64,000 nucleotides of DNA from Chryseobacterium vrystaatense. GTDB lineage: Bacteria; Bacteroidota; Bacteroidia; Flavobacteriales; Weeksellaceae. Positions 17,330 to 25,402 of this stretch are shown one piece after another. Within the stretch, counting starts at the first letter, position 1. Every line of letters starts with the position of its first letter. The stretch lies in NCBI RefSeq assembly GCF_000737765.1, contig NZ_JPRI01000008.1, positions 124,001-188,000 on the forward strand, read 5' to 3'. The notes beneath the pieces were generated by a model that worked only from the letters and a program-made list of their open reading frames with translations, did not search any database and was not told the origin of the DNA. The position numbers were made by a program, and so were the translations under genes.

Positions 17330-17462
17330 AGAAATTGAATATGGATGCTGATGAACAGGATTTTCATTTAACTAATATTTAACTATTATTCTCTCTAATT
17401 TGTGAGAATTTAAAAGGAATTGGTCAACATTTTGATACTATAACCATGTAAAAAATTAAATT

Positions 17463-19007
17463 ATGTCGGAAAAGATATTATGGATAGATGATGAAATAGA
17501 TTTACTCAAACCCCATATCGTATTTTTAGAAAAAAAAGGTTACCAGGTAACCCCTGTTAATAACGTGAATGAGGCTCTGGAACTTATGGATTCAGAGAAA
17601 TTTGCATTAACGCTTATTGACGAAAATATGCCCGGCATTTCGGGATTGGAAGCCATTCCCATGATCAAAGAGAAAGATAATTCTCTGAAGATTGTTATGG
17701 TCACCAAAAGTGAAGAGGAACATATTATGGAAGAGGCTATCGGATCACAGATTGCTGACTACATCCTTAAGCCTGTAAATCCAAATCAGATCCTCTTATC
17801 ATTAAAAAAGAATCTTCAGGAGGATAACCTTGTAGAACAGAAAACAATTCTCCAGTACCAACAGGAATTCAGAAACCTGTCTATGGAGCTTTCTTATTTA
17901 AGAACTTACCAGGAGTGGGCAGAATATTATAAGAAGATTGTAAGCTGGGAACTTAAGTTTGATAAAGTAGCGGATAATGAATTCGCAGACCTTTTACAAT
18001 CACAAAAAGAAGAGGCCAACATTCAGTTTGCCAAGTTTATAGAGAAAAATTATAAAGGCTGGCTTACGGATTCCGACAAACCGGTAATGAGCCACACCCT
18101 TTTTAAAGAAAAAATAAAAACTGAAGTAGAAAAAGAAAAAGTACTGCTTCTTATGGTTGACAATCTTCGATATGATCAGTGGAAAGTCATAGAACCATTA
18201 TTTACAAAATATTATAATAAGGTTTCAGAAGACTACTATTACAGTATTCTTCCTACAGCCACACAGTACGCCAGAAACTCTTTCTTTGCAGGTTTGATGC
18301 CATCTGAGATTGAGAAACGTTTCCCGGATAAATGGTTTAATGATAACGAGGAGGGAAATAAAAATGAATTTGAGCGCGATTTCCTGGAAGATCAAATGAA
18401 AAGAATTGGTTTGGGATCTAAATCGATGAAGTATCTTAAAGTTCTGAATGCAGATTTTGAACGTAAGATTTACGATGATTTTAACCAGCATAAAAATAAT
18501 GACCTTCTTGTTATTGTTTACAATTTTATTGATATCCTTTCTCATGCCAAGACAGATAATCATATTGTAGATCAGCTGATCCGGGATGACAAAACATTTA
18601 GATCACTTACTCTGAACTGGTTTGAGAATTCATCTCTATTGAAAATCATCAAGGCAGCAGCAGAGAGTGGCTATAAACTGGTAATTACTACTGACCATGG
18701 AACCATATATGTCAAGAAGCCAAGTAAGGTTGTCGGTGACCGTGAAACATCCACAAATATCCGCTATAAGACAGGAAAGAGTTTAACGTATGACGACAGT
18801 GATGTATGGGCTGTTACCAATCCTGAAAAACTGTTTCTTCCAAAAGGTAATTTAAGCTCGAAATATATTTTTGCAAAAAATAATATTTTCCTGGCTTATC
18901 CGAAGAATTACAATCACTTTGTGAATTACTATAAAGAAACATATCAACATGGAGGAATCTCATTGGAAGAATGTATTATTCCTATAAGCATATTAGAACC
19001 CAAGTAG
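17463..19007 (+). CDS. porX: T9SS response regulator PorX (receiver plus PglZ domain)
   Basis: A 514-residue regulator of type IX secretion. The receiver domain (1 to about 120) has acidic pocket residues WIDDE (Asp9, Asp10), phospho-acceptor Asp53 in LIDENMPG and Lys103 in ILKPV. A helical linker leads to a PglZ/alkaline-phosphatase-like domain (about 225-510). Its metal-site motifs are MVDNLRYDQW (231-240), SILPTATQYARN with a candidate catalytic Thr, and TTDHGT. This is not a DNA-binding output; PorX proteins hydrolyse cyclic oligonucleotides and work with PorY and an ECF sigma factor. No sensor kinase lies beside it, as is usual. A strong terminator follows. Confidence 0.94.
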   Translation: MSEKILWIDDEIDLLKPHIVFLEKKGYQVTPVNNVNEALELMDSEKFALTLIDENMPGISGLEAIPMIKEKDNSLKIVMVTKSEEEHIMEEAIGSQIADYILKPVNPNQILLSLKKNLQEDNLVEQKTILQYQQEFRNLSMELSYLRTYQEWAEYYKKIVSWELKFDKVADNEFADLLQSQKEEANIQFAKFIEKNYKGWLTDSDKPVMSHTLFKEKIKTEVEKEKVLLLMVDNLRYDQWKVIEPLFTKYYNKVSEDYYYSILPTATQYARNSFFAGLMPSEIEKRFPDKWFNDNEEGNKNEFERDFLEDQMKRIGLGSKSMKYLKVLNADFERKIYDDFNQHKNNDLLVIVYNFIDILSHAKTDNHIVDQLIRDDKTFRSLTLNWFENSSLLKIIKAAAESGYKLVITTDHGTIYVKKPSKVVGDRETSTNIRYKTGKSLTYDDSDVWAVTNPEKLFLPKGNLSSKYIFAKNNIFLAYPKNYNHFVNYYKETYQHGGISLEECIIPISILEPK

Positions 19008-19041
19008 TTTTTTTCATAGTTTATTTAAATTTTGGGTTCAG

Positions 19042-19071
19042 GCCGGAAAAAATCATTTGATTTTTTCCGGC
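19042..19071 (+). terminator. Rho-independent terminator after porX
   Basis: A perfect inverted repeat, GCCGGAAAAAATCA paired with TGATTTTTTCCGGC, then a run of eight T. Confidence 0.9.
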
Positions 19072-19125
19072 TTTTTTTTGGCATCGATTTTGTAAATAGT
19101 TATAATCTAAAAAAGACATACAATA

Positions 19126-19500
19126 ATGAAAAAAAGCATTTTACTTTTAGCTGCAACCACTACACTATTTCTAAGTTCTTGTAATAAAGACAAGAAAACG
19201 ACTTCTACATCTGCTTCTGCAGATTCTATTTCTGTAACTCCTACTGATTCATTATCAACAGTAACATCTAAGGATGATATTGTTAAAAGCACATCAAAAA
19301 ACAGTAAAGGAGAAGTACTGGATATGACTTTTAACAATACTAAGGATATTGCTACCGTTGTTTTCAATGGAGAGACTGTGGAATTAAAAGGTCAAAGACC
19401 TGCTTCAGGAATCTGGTATAAAAATGACCATTATGAACTGAGAGGAAAAGGAGAAGAGGTTGAACTTTCTAAGGATGGTAAGGTAGTTTTCAAAAAATAA
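19126..19500 (+). CDS. Small lipoprotein, possibly MliC-like
   Basis: A 124-residue protein with a lipoprotein signal (MKKSILLLAATTTLFLSSC, lipid Cys19). A Ser/Thr-rich low-complexity spacer (about 24-55) follows. The C-terminal part (about 60-124) ends YKNDHYELRGKGEEVELSKDGKVVFKK. This tail recalls the small beta-barrel of MliC-type lysozyme inhibitors (short, with a tyrosine- and glycine-rich strand), but the match is by eye and weak. It lies between two strong terminators, so it is a single-gene unit. Confidence 0.65.
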   Translation: MKKSILLLAATTTLFLSSCNKDKKTTSTSASADSISVTPTDSLSTVTSKDDIVKSTSKNSKGEVLDMTFNNTKDIATVVFNGETVELKGQRPASGIWYKNDHYELRGKGEEVELSKDGKVVFKK

Positions 19501-19520
19501 TCTACTGAAAAAATAATAAT

Positions 19521-19545
19521 GCCGGTTTTGAAATTCAAAGCCGGT
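19521..19545 (+). terminator. Rho-independent terminator after the lipoprotein gene
   Basis: GCCGGTTTTGAA pairs with TTCAAAGCCGGT (one G-T wobble), followed by a T run. Confidence 0.8.
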
Positions 19546-19585
19546 TTTTTTATTTCCTTACATTTGATAAAATTTATTTTTGTTT

Positions 19586-20350
19586 ATGAAATTAATCACC
19601 TATAACGTTAACGGAATCAGAGCTGCTTTTACGAAGGACTTTTTGGGGTGGCTGAAGACGGCTGATCCGGATATCGTCTGTATTCAGGAGAGCAAGGCAG
19701 GAAACGACCAGATAGATATTGAAAGTCTTGAAAAAATCGGATACCACAGCTATTGGCATTCTGCAGTCAGAAAAGGCTATAGCGGTGTCGGAATAGCGTC
19801 AAAAATCAAACCTAATCATATTGAGTACGGATGTGGCATTGAAAGCTATGATAATGAAGGGAGAATCATCCGTGCAGATTTCGATGGCTATTCTGTCATT
19901 TCGGTGTATGTTCCTTCAGCCAGCAATATAGAAAGGCTTGAATTTAAAATGCAGTTTTGCCACGATTTCTTAGCCTATATTAAGGAATTAAGAAAAACGA
20001 TTCCTAACCTTATTATTTCAGGCGATTTCAATATTTGCCATCAGGCAATTGACATTCATGATCCGGTGCGTTTAAAGAATGTTTCCGGCTTTCTGCCGAT
20101 GGAAAGGGAATGGATGACCAGCTTTATAGAAGAATGTGAACTGATCGACAGTTTCCGTTTTTTCAATAATGAGCCGGATCATTATACATGGTGGAGCTAC
20201 CGTCAGAATTCAAGAGCTAAAAACAAAGGTTGGAGGCTGGATTATAACTTTGCCACTTATACGTTAAAAGATAAGCTCTCAAGGGCAGTAATTTTAAGGG
20301 AGGCAGTCCATTCCGATCATTGCCCTGCAATGGTAGAATTAGATGTCTAG
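19586..20350 (+). CDS. xth: Exodeoxyribonuclease III (AP endonuclease)
   Basis: A 254-residue EEP-family nuclease for base-excision repair, cutting at abasic sites and trimming 3' ends. Active-site residues are present: TYNVNGIR (Asn7), IQESKA (metal-binding Glu35), SGDFNICH and a terminal SDHCPAMVEL with the catalytic His. WWSYR and GWRLDYNF are family signatures. The frame is open 6 nt further to a TTG; ATG 19586 (MKLITYNVNG) is the normal start. A bidirectional terminator separates it from rlpA. Confidence 0.96.
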   Translation: MKLITYNVNGIRAAFTKDFLGWLKTADPDIVCIQESKAGNDQIDIESLEKIGYHSYWHSAVRKGYSGVGIASKIKPNHIEYGCGIESYDNEGRIIRADFDGYSVISVYVPSASNIERLEFKMQFCHDFLAYIKELRKTIPNLIISGDFNICHQAIDIHDPVRLKNVSGFLPMEREWMTSFIEECELIDSFRFFNNEPDHYTWWSYRQNSRAKNKGWRLDYNFATYTLKDKLSRAVILREAVHSDHCPAMVELDV

Positions 20351-20374
20351 AAAAAAGCTTATACGAATAAACAA

Positions 20375-20399
20375 AAAGCCAGCTGATACAGCTGGCTTT
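20375..20399. terminator. Bidirectional terminator between xth and rlpA
   Basis: AAAGCCAGCTG and CAGCTGGCTTT form an 11-bp perfect stem with a 3-nt loop between two convergent genes. Confidence 0.85.
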
Positions 20400-20418
20400 A
20401 TAAATTTAAATCATAAAT

Positions 20419-20790
20419 TTAGTCGACAATTTCATATTCCACCGGAATTGTACCACGATTGATATCTCCGATTTCATCGAACGCAGCTTTAGAAATATCT
20501 AATGCTCTTGATGCATGGAAAGGTCCTCTGTCATTAATCTTCACTATCACCTGTTTTCCATTGTTCAGATTGGTAACTCTAATATTAGTTCCAAACGGAA
20601 GCGTTCTGTTTGCAGCGGTGAACTTTGAATTACTAAAGATCTCTCCGCTTGCTGTTTTTCTACCATTAAACTTATCGTGGTAGTACGATGCATAACTTGT
20701 TTTCTTCGCATCTAAGGTGTTACCTGTAAAAGAATAAACACCTAAGGTTGAAATCATCATTATGATTACGAGAATGAATCTTTTCATCAT
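20419..20790 (-). CDS. rlpA: RlpA-like double-psi beta-barrel protein
   Basis: A 123-residue secreted protein: signal peptide or N-terminal anchor (residues 1-20, ILVIIMMISTLGVYS), then a double-psi beta-barrel (about 32-121). RlpA signatures are ASYYHDKFNGRKTASGEIF, AANRTLPFGT and VKINDRGPF with the catalytic-type Asp. RlpA proteins are cell-wall lytic transglycosylases or peptidoglycan binders. There is no SPOR domain, so this is the minimal form. Two adjacent ATGs (20790, 20787) are possible. The upstream region carries a candidate -7 box and two copies of a GTTAA repeat. Confidence 0.9.
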   Translation of the reverse strand: MMKRFILVIIMMISTLGVYSFTGNTLDAKKTSYASYYHDKFNGRKTASGEIFSNSKFTAANRTLPFGTNIRVTNLNNGKQVIVKINDRGPFHASRALDISKAAFDEIGDINRGTIPVEYEIVD

Positions 20791-20816
20791 CTTGAATTTT
20801 ATTGGTTTTGACGGAG

Positions 20817-20824
20817 CAAAAGTA
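20817..20824 (-). promoter_or_regulatory. Candidate -7 box of rlpA
   Basis: The minus strand reads TACTTTTG, matching TAnnTTTG, 27 nt before the start. The -33 position lacks a TTTG, which would fit an activator-dependent promoter. Confidence 0.45.
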
Positions 20825-20855
20825 TAAGGAATGTTGTAAAGTCCCTACTCTATAT

Positions 20856-20870
20856 GTTAAAAACCGTTAA
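20856..20870. repeat. GTTAA direct-repeat element, copy 1
   Basis: GTTAAAAACCGTTAA: two GTTAA half-sites 10 bp apart, roughly 45-60 nt upstream of the likely rlpA transcription start. A near-identical copy lies at 20936-20950. Confidence 0.5.
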
Positions 20871-20935
20871 TGAAAACCAAATAATATGTTAACAAGCCTT
20901 GTAAGTTCCTATTGACAGGGGTTTTAGACTACACT

Positions 20936-20950
20936 GTTAAAAAACGTTAA
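20936..20950. repeat. GTTAA direct-repeat element, copy 2
   Basis: GTTAAAAAACGTTAA differs from copy 1 at one of 15 positions and begins exactly 80 bp after it. Further single GTTAAC sites lie nearby (about 20888 and 20966). Confidence 0.5.
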
Positions 20951-21189
20951 AAAAACAAGCTAAAAGTTAACATAATTAACTTATTAAAGAAAAAAAGCAA
21001 AATAAAAATTATTTAATATACTAAAAATCAATACTTTAAATAAAATTAAAAATTACCTTCAAACCGTAAAATATAGTTTTAAACTAAAAAAATTTAAGAG
21101 GCGAAATGACCGGAACCGTTTTGATAGAAGCGAGTTAGCTCTATCTCTTATATCTCCTAATCCTAATTTTAACACCCCTTTTTAACAGT

Positions 21190-21247
21190 GCACTTCTATT
21201 ATACCATAAATCTGCTGGAAATAATTTATTGAGAAGTGCTCTTTTTC
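21190..21247 (+). ncRNA. Possible structured RNA or terminator hairpin
   Basis: GCACTTCT (21190-21197) pairs with AGAAGTGC (21232-21239). An inner ATAAAT/ATTTAT pairing lies inside, and a short T-rich tract (CTTTTTCC) follows. It could be the 3' end of a small RNA transcribed rightward. No family is recognised and no promoter is assigned. Confidence 0.25.
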
Positions 21248-21617
21248 CTGAAAGTTTCTCACTCATCTAATCAAATTGAATACCAATTCGTCTTTTTTAA
21301 GGTCTGAAATAAAGATTTTATTTATTATCTCATACTTTCTGACAAGAACTGAATCACATAATTTAGATGAAAGACAATACTTTATACTATCTACAATGAA
21401 AAAGTGAACTATGTTTAAGGTCAAGTACTCTTATACTACTATACTCTCATTAATCGTATTCTTAACCTATATATCGTAGCTTAGATTTAAAGTGAAGAAA
21501 CCACCCATTCTGACGATTTAACATTACTTCGCATCAAGTATCCAATAATTTTGAGAACGATCTATTTTTGTCCACTTCTATTACAGTTTATTTTTTCGAT
21601 CTAATACTAAAAATAAA

Positions 21618-21641
21618 AAACCAATGATTGCTCATTGGTTT
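21618..21641 (-). terminator. Terminator of the two-gene tail-fibre-like unit
   Basis: AAACCAATGA pairs with TCATTGGTTT around a 4-nt loop, and the minus strand continues into TTTTTTATT. Confidence 0.8.
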
Positions 21642-21666
21642 TAATTTATATAAATAAGTATTATTC

Positions 21667-22386
21667 TTATTTTAGATATTCTAATACATAATCATATGTA
21701 TCAACAGGATAAACTACTGACATGCTTGGTGATCCTGTAACAGCTGCACCTGTAGTAGCATCATAAGAATATAAATCTCTAGCATATACAACTTTGTTGC
21801 CTGTACCTGTAGTTTTATAAATAGTGATACCGTACATAGATGTCATCCCTGCTGGAGGAGCGATATTAACAGCAGTAGAACCTGCAGTAGTAGTAAAAGT
21901 ACCCTTTATACCATAGATCTGAGCGTTATTCACCATTCTATTAGTAACAGTTTCTGTAGTTAAGATGTTTTCTTTACTTGGTGCAGGAGTAAATGGTCTC
22001 CATGTACCTCCGGTAGGAGTAGCTGAAGTATTATCATAATACCAAAATCCTTTTGAAAGAGTTCCTTGAGTCGAACCCGAAGCTGCAGTTCCTGAGGCAG
22101 CTGTGTTATATACAATCATTCCATCAAATCTGTTTGGATTATTTGATGTATTGTATAAACCTCCTTGATTGGATAAAACCATTACACTTAGATCTGCTCT
22201 AGGATAAATCATACCTTTACCGTAATTGGCATTATTAACAACGTTTGTAACTGAAGCATCTAAAAAAGCGGAAGAAGAAGGTATAGCAGATCCACTATAT
22301 CCCTGGTTCCCTTTAAGTTGCGCATTCACTATACTTCCTAGAGAAGAAATAGCCAATGTCATCAGTATGTATTGTAACTTTTTCAT
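21667..22386 (-). CDS. Secreted protein of unknown function (flavobacterial type)
   Basis: A 239-residue protein with a signal peptide (cleavage near NAQ at about residue 22). The rest is rich in Gly, Ser, Thr and Asn. Segments such as NRFDGMIVYNTAASG and KGFWYYDNTSATPTGGTWRPF follow a pattern common in Bacteroidota tail-fibre-like surface proteins, in which a text-like description strand is followed by FWYYDN. It starts 36 nt after the stop of the next gene upstream, so the two are one transcript. It has no T9SS tail and no Cys. Function unknown. Confidence 0.6.
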   Translation of the reverse strand: MKKLQYILMTLAISSLGSIVNAQLKGNQGYSGSAIPSSSAFLDASVTNVVNNANYGKGMIYPRADLSVMVLSNQGGLYNTSNNPNRFDGMIVYNTAASGTAASGSTQGTLSKGFWYYDNTSATPTGGTWRPFTPAPSKENILTTETVTNRMVNNAQIYGIKGTFTTTAGSTAVNIAPPAGMTSMYGITIYKTTGTGNKVVYARDLYSYDATTGAAVTGSPSMSVVYPVDTYDYVLEYLK

Positions 22387-22422
22387 TTGTAATTAATTTA
22401 ATAAATTTTTTAAAATTTGTGC

Positions 22423-23067
22423 TTATTGACCACCTAATCCATACCAATTGGTACCATCAGTAATTAACTCGGTTGAAAACTGCTGAAGAAAAGAAAGTGT
22501 ATTTGTAAGGTAGTTAGAGTTGAGTGAAGTTAATGACTGGCTACCACTCCCCGTTGAGATTAGTGTTAATTTCTTACCAATCATACTTGCTGTAGGAGCT
22601 GGTAATTGAATGTCACCGTTAACATTTCCGGTAATAACAACTACATTTCCTACATCACTAGCATTAATGGTTGTTATTGCAGTACCAGCAATGGTTCTAA
22701 ATGTTGGGGGAACAGGAGCACTACCTCCACCAACAGCTTTCCACACATTATCTACTGTACCGTCATAATAATAAAAACCGGTTGTCGTTACATTTACAGT
22801 TTTAGGTGTAGTAGCTCCATCTACTGCCGTAATAAATACAAGTGAACCATTCTGTAGAGCTAAATAAGCATTGTTTTTAGCTGCTAACTGATCTTCTGTC
22901 ATACGAGGAACTAGTAAGGCATCAGGTCTGGCGTTGTCTGTAGTATTGGCTACTACGTCTAGGGTAGCAGAAGGTGTAGTCGTGTTAATACCTACACGCC
23001 CTTGCTGAGCCTGGGAAACTGCCGAAAGGCCAACGAGCATTGTCGCTGTTAATAAAAATTTTTTCAT
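22423..23067 (-). CDS. Secreted tail-fibre-like protein
   Basis: A 214-residue protein with a signal peptide (MKKFLLTATMLVGLSAVSQAQ). The mature N-terminus GRVGININ-like RVGINTTTPSATLDVVA is the signature seen at the head of phage tail-fibre-like and other trimeric Bacteroidota surface proteins. Then come GFYYYDGTVDNVWKAVGGG and a C-terminal beta-rich part (TINASDVGNVVVITGNVNG, LPAPTASMIGKKLTLIS). It resembles the next gene in build, and the pair probably works together. No enzyme motif is seen. Confidence 0.6.
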   Translation of the reverse strand: MKKFLLTATMLVGLSAVSQAQQGRVGINTTTPSATLDVVANTTDNARPDALLVPRMTEDQLAAKNNAYLALQNGSLVFITAVDGATTPKTVNVTTTGFYYYDGTVDNVWKAVGGGSAPVPPTFRTIAGTAITTINASDVGNVVVITGNVNGDIQLPAPTASMIGKKLTLISTGSGSQSLTSLNSNYLTNTLSFLQQFSTELITDGTNWYGLGGQ

Positions 23068-23420
23068 AAGTTTTTAAAGATTAAATTTACATTATTCTTC
23101 ATCAATAGTTCCAAATGGTAAATGCATCTCAACTTGTGCTTTTCATCAGGGCTAAGTGTTTTTTTAACCGTATTCAATAGGCAACTGCTTGAAGCATTTG
23201 ATTTTAAAACATTGTTTATTGCGCAAAGTTAAGATATAATTTTCTAATTTATTCATTTTATATAAAAAAAATAAATGACTTTTATTCTACAAAAAAGTAA
23301 CTTATTGAAAATCAACACTATCAATAAATTAGAAATCGTACAGATACCGTTAAAATTTATTAATATTTTTAATTATCTGTTAAAATTATATTTGGTTGCA
23401 GTTTTATAACATACAAGCTA
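23068..23420. other. Intergenic region between the tail-fibre-like pair and rimO
   Basis: About 350 bases, A/T-rich. It should contain the promoter of the leftward pair. A TAACTTTG box on the minus strand (23224-23231) is the only candidate, but it is about 157 nt from the start and lacks a -33 partner. No terminator hairpin for rimO and no small gene was recognised. Confidence 0.5.
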
Positions 23421-24722
23421 TCAGATCAGTTCACCATAAAGGTCAAACTCTTCCGCGGATGTAATTTTTACGTCTGCAAATTCTCCAATAGAGATATAGG
23501 TATTATCTGCTGAAACTAAAACGGTGTTATCTACATCAGGTGAATCATATTCTGTTCTTCCGATAAAGTAATTCCCTTCTTTTCTGTCAAATACACATTT
23601 AAATATTTTTCCGATCTTCTCCTGATTCTTCTCCCATGAAATCTGTGACTGGAGTTCCATGATCTCTTCTACTCTCGCTTCTTTCACTTCCTGCGGAATA
23701 TCATCTTCAAGGACATAAGCGCCAGTATTTTCTTCGTGAGAATAGGTAAAACATCCCAATCTGTCAAATTTCTGCTCTCTCACCCAGTCTTTAAGTTCCT
23801 GAAATCTTTCCTCAGTTTCTCCGGGATATCCTACGATCAAAGTAGTTCTAATAGCCATATCAGGAACTTTTTCTCTAAACTTAGCCAGTAAGGCATCGGT
23901 TTTTTCGTGCGTTGTTCCACGTTTCATAGATTTCAACAAATCTGAATTGATGTGCTGAAGAGGAATATCTATATAGTTACATACTTTAGGTTCTTCACGA
24001 ATAATATCCAGAACATCCTCCGGGAATCCGCTTGGGAAGGCATAATGAAGACGGATCCATTCGATACCATCAATCTTCACCAACTCTTTTAATAGTTCAC
24101 CAAGGGCACGTTTTTTATAAATATCAAGTCCATAATAAGTAAGATCCTGTGCGATAAGGATAATCTCCTTGGTTCCTTTTTTTGCTAATTTCTGAGTTTC
24201 TAAAACCAATTTTTCAATGGGTGTAGAAACGTGTCCTCCTCTCATTAAAGGAATTGCACAGAAAGAACATGGTCTGTCACAGCCTTCTGAAATTTTAAGA
24301 TATGCGTAATGTTTAGGCGTTGTGGTAAGTCTTTCTCCTACCAGCTCATGTTTGTAGTCTGCGCCAAGGTGTTTCAAAAGAATCGGAAGATCTCTTGTCC
24401 CAAAATACTGATCTACATCAGGAATTTCCTTAACTAAATCAGGTTTATATCTTTCTGAAAGACATCCTGTAACAAAAACTTTTTCAACCTCACCTCTGTT
24501 TTTTGCTTCTACATAATCAAGGATGGTATTGATAGATTCTTCTTTAGCATTATCAATAAAGCCACAGGTATTGATCACTACGATATCCCCACGTCCTTCA
24601 TGAACCACTTCTTTACCATTGGCTTTCAGCTGGCTCATTAAGACTTCCGAATCATATACATTCTTGGAACATCCAAGTGTAACCACATTGATTTTCTTCT
24701 TCCCTACAGATTTTGTACGCAT
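23421..24722 (-). CDS. rimO: Ribosomal protein S12 methylthiotransferase
   Basis: A radical-SAM enzyme that adds a methylthio group to an aspartate of ribosomal protein S12. It is 433 residues. The N-terminal UPF0004 domain has cluster Cys18, Cys53 and Cys87; the radical-SAM motif is CDRPCSFC (Cys148, 152, 155); the C-terminal TRAM domain is about 370-433. The longer frame upstream encodes a hydrophobic non-family stretch, so ATG 24722 (MRTKSVGKKKINVVTLGC) is chosen. A TATCTTTG box lies 19 nt upstream of it. MiaB, the tRNA relative, is less likely given the S12-type C-terminal half. Confidence 0.94.
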   Translation of the reverse strand: MRTKSVGKKKINVVTLGCSKNVYDSEVLMSQLKANGKEVVHEGRGDIVVINTCGFIDNAKEESINTILDYVEAKNRGEVEKVFVTGCLSERYKPDLVKEIPDVDQYFGTRDLPILLKHLGADYKHELVGERLTTTPKHYAYLKISEGCDRPCSFCAIPLMRGGHVSTPIEKLVLETQKLAKKGTKEIILIAQDLTYYGLDIYKKRALGELLKELVKIDGIEWIRLHYAFPSGFPEDVLDIIREEPKVCNYIDIPLQHINSDLLKSMKRGTTHEKTDALLAKFREKVPDMAIRTTLIVGYPGETEERFQELKDWVREQKFDRLGCFTYSHEENTGAYVLEDDIPQEVKEARVEEIMELQSQISWEKNQEKIGKIFKCVFDRKEGNYFIGRTEYDSPDVDNTVLVSADNTYISIGEFADVKITSAEEFDLYGELI

Positions 24723-24741
24723 CGTTTTGATTTTGAGTGTG

Positions 24742-24749
24742 CAAAGATA
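24742..24749 (-). promoter_or_regulatory. Candidate -7 box of rimO
   Basis: The minus strand reads TATCTTTG, matching TAnnTTTG. A TTTG lies upstream at 24773-24776 but with a 23-nt spacer, longer than usual. Confidence 0.45.
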
Positions 24750-24780
24750 CAAAATAATAAAGGAGTTGCTGTCAAAAAAA

Positions 24781-24807
24781 GAAAACCACTTTAGAAAAGT
24801 GGTTTTC
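24781..24807 (-). terminator. Terminator of the polysaccharide operon
   Basis: A perfect 12-bp stem, GAAAACCACTTT paired with AAAGTGGTTTTC, loop of 3 nt, followed on the minus strand by seven T. It begins 11 nt past the rfbC stop and ends the long leftward operon. Confidence 0.9.
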
Positions 24808-24817
24808 AAGGTTTTAT

Positions 24818-25363
24818 TTAGAAATTTTTCTCTTTGAAGCCTGGAGCGTTGATATCTTTTTCTGAAAGTATCATATCTTTTTCAACAATCTTCCAATCTA
24901 TCATTAGGTCAGGATCGTTAAATTTTACGCTTCCTTCTGATTCTTTATTGTAAAAATTGTCGCATTTATACGAAAAAACGGCTGTTTCAGTCATTACTGA
25001 AAATCCGTGCCCGAATCCTCTGGGAACATACATCTGTATTTTATTTTCTGCGGTAAGTTCAATTCCGAACCATTTTCCAAAAGTTGGAGAATCTTCTCTG
25101 AGGTCAACTGCGACATCCCATACTTTACCTTCTAAACAGGAAACCATTTTTGCCTGCGCATGTTCTCCTTTCTGTAAGTGAAGTCCTCTGAGAACACCAT
25201 AAGAAGACTTGGAGATATTATCCTGAACAAAATGTCCATTCATTCCGGTTAATTCTTCAAATTTTTTCTCATTAAATTTTTCAAAGAAATAGCCTCTCTC
25301 GTCTTCGAATATAGTGGGTTCTATGATATAACAATCCTTTAAAGGTGTTTCTTTTATTTTCAT
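24818..25363 (-). CDS. rfbC: dTDP-4-dehydrorhamnose 3,5-epimerase
   Basis: A cupin-fold epimerase of dTDP-L-rhamnose synthesis. It is 181 residues with the family pattern: FEDERGYFFEKFN near the start, GVLRGLHLQKGEHAQAK with the active-site His, then KVWDVAVDLR, GFGHGFSVM and YKCDNFYN. It is the last gene of the operon. The partners rfbA, rfbB and rfbD are not in the window, so either they lie elsewhere or this copy serves a different dTDP-4-keto sugar. Confidence 0.92.
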   Translation of the reverse strand: MKIKETPLKDCYIIEPTIFEDERGYFFEKFNEKKFEELTGMNGHFVQDNISKSSYGVLRGLHLQKGEHAQAKMVSCLEGKVWDVAVDLREDSPTFGKWFGIELTAENKIQMYVPRGFGHGFSVMTETAVFSYKCDNFYNKESEGSVKFNDPDLMIDWKIVEKDMILSEKDINAPGFKEKNF

Positions 25364-25402
25364 GTTTTAATAGTTTAGAACAGCTTTGGTTTGGTTAAGT
25401 TT

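Larger units (their letters stand above)
20791..21666. other. Gene-poor AT-rich intergenic region
   Basis: About 876 bases without a convincing gene. It holds the rlpA promoter region with GTTAA repeats (left part), a possible structured RNA hairpin (21190-21247) in the middle and the terminator of the leftward gene pair at the right end. A 41-codon minus-strand frame (21141-21266, basic C-terminus) overlaps the hairpin but is not supported. The rest is A/T-rich with nothing I can name. Confidence 0.6.

Noticed and set aside
21141..21266. A 41-codon minus-strand frame with a basic C-terminus in the gene-poor region
   Set aside because: No recognisable start context, family or conservation evidence, and it overlaps a hairpin; it can arise by chance.
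21667..23067. Prophage remnant
   Set aside because: The tail-fibre-like proteins have signal peptides and no phage genes are nearby.
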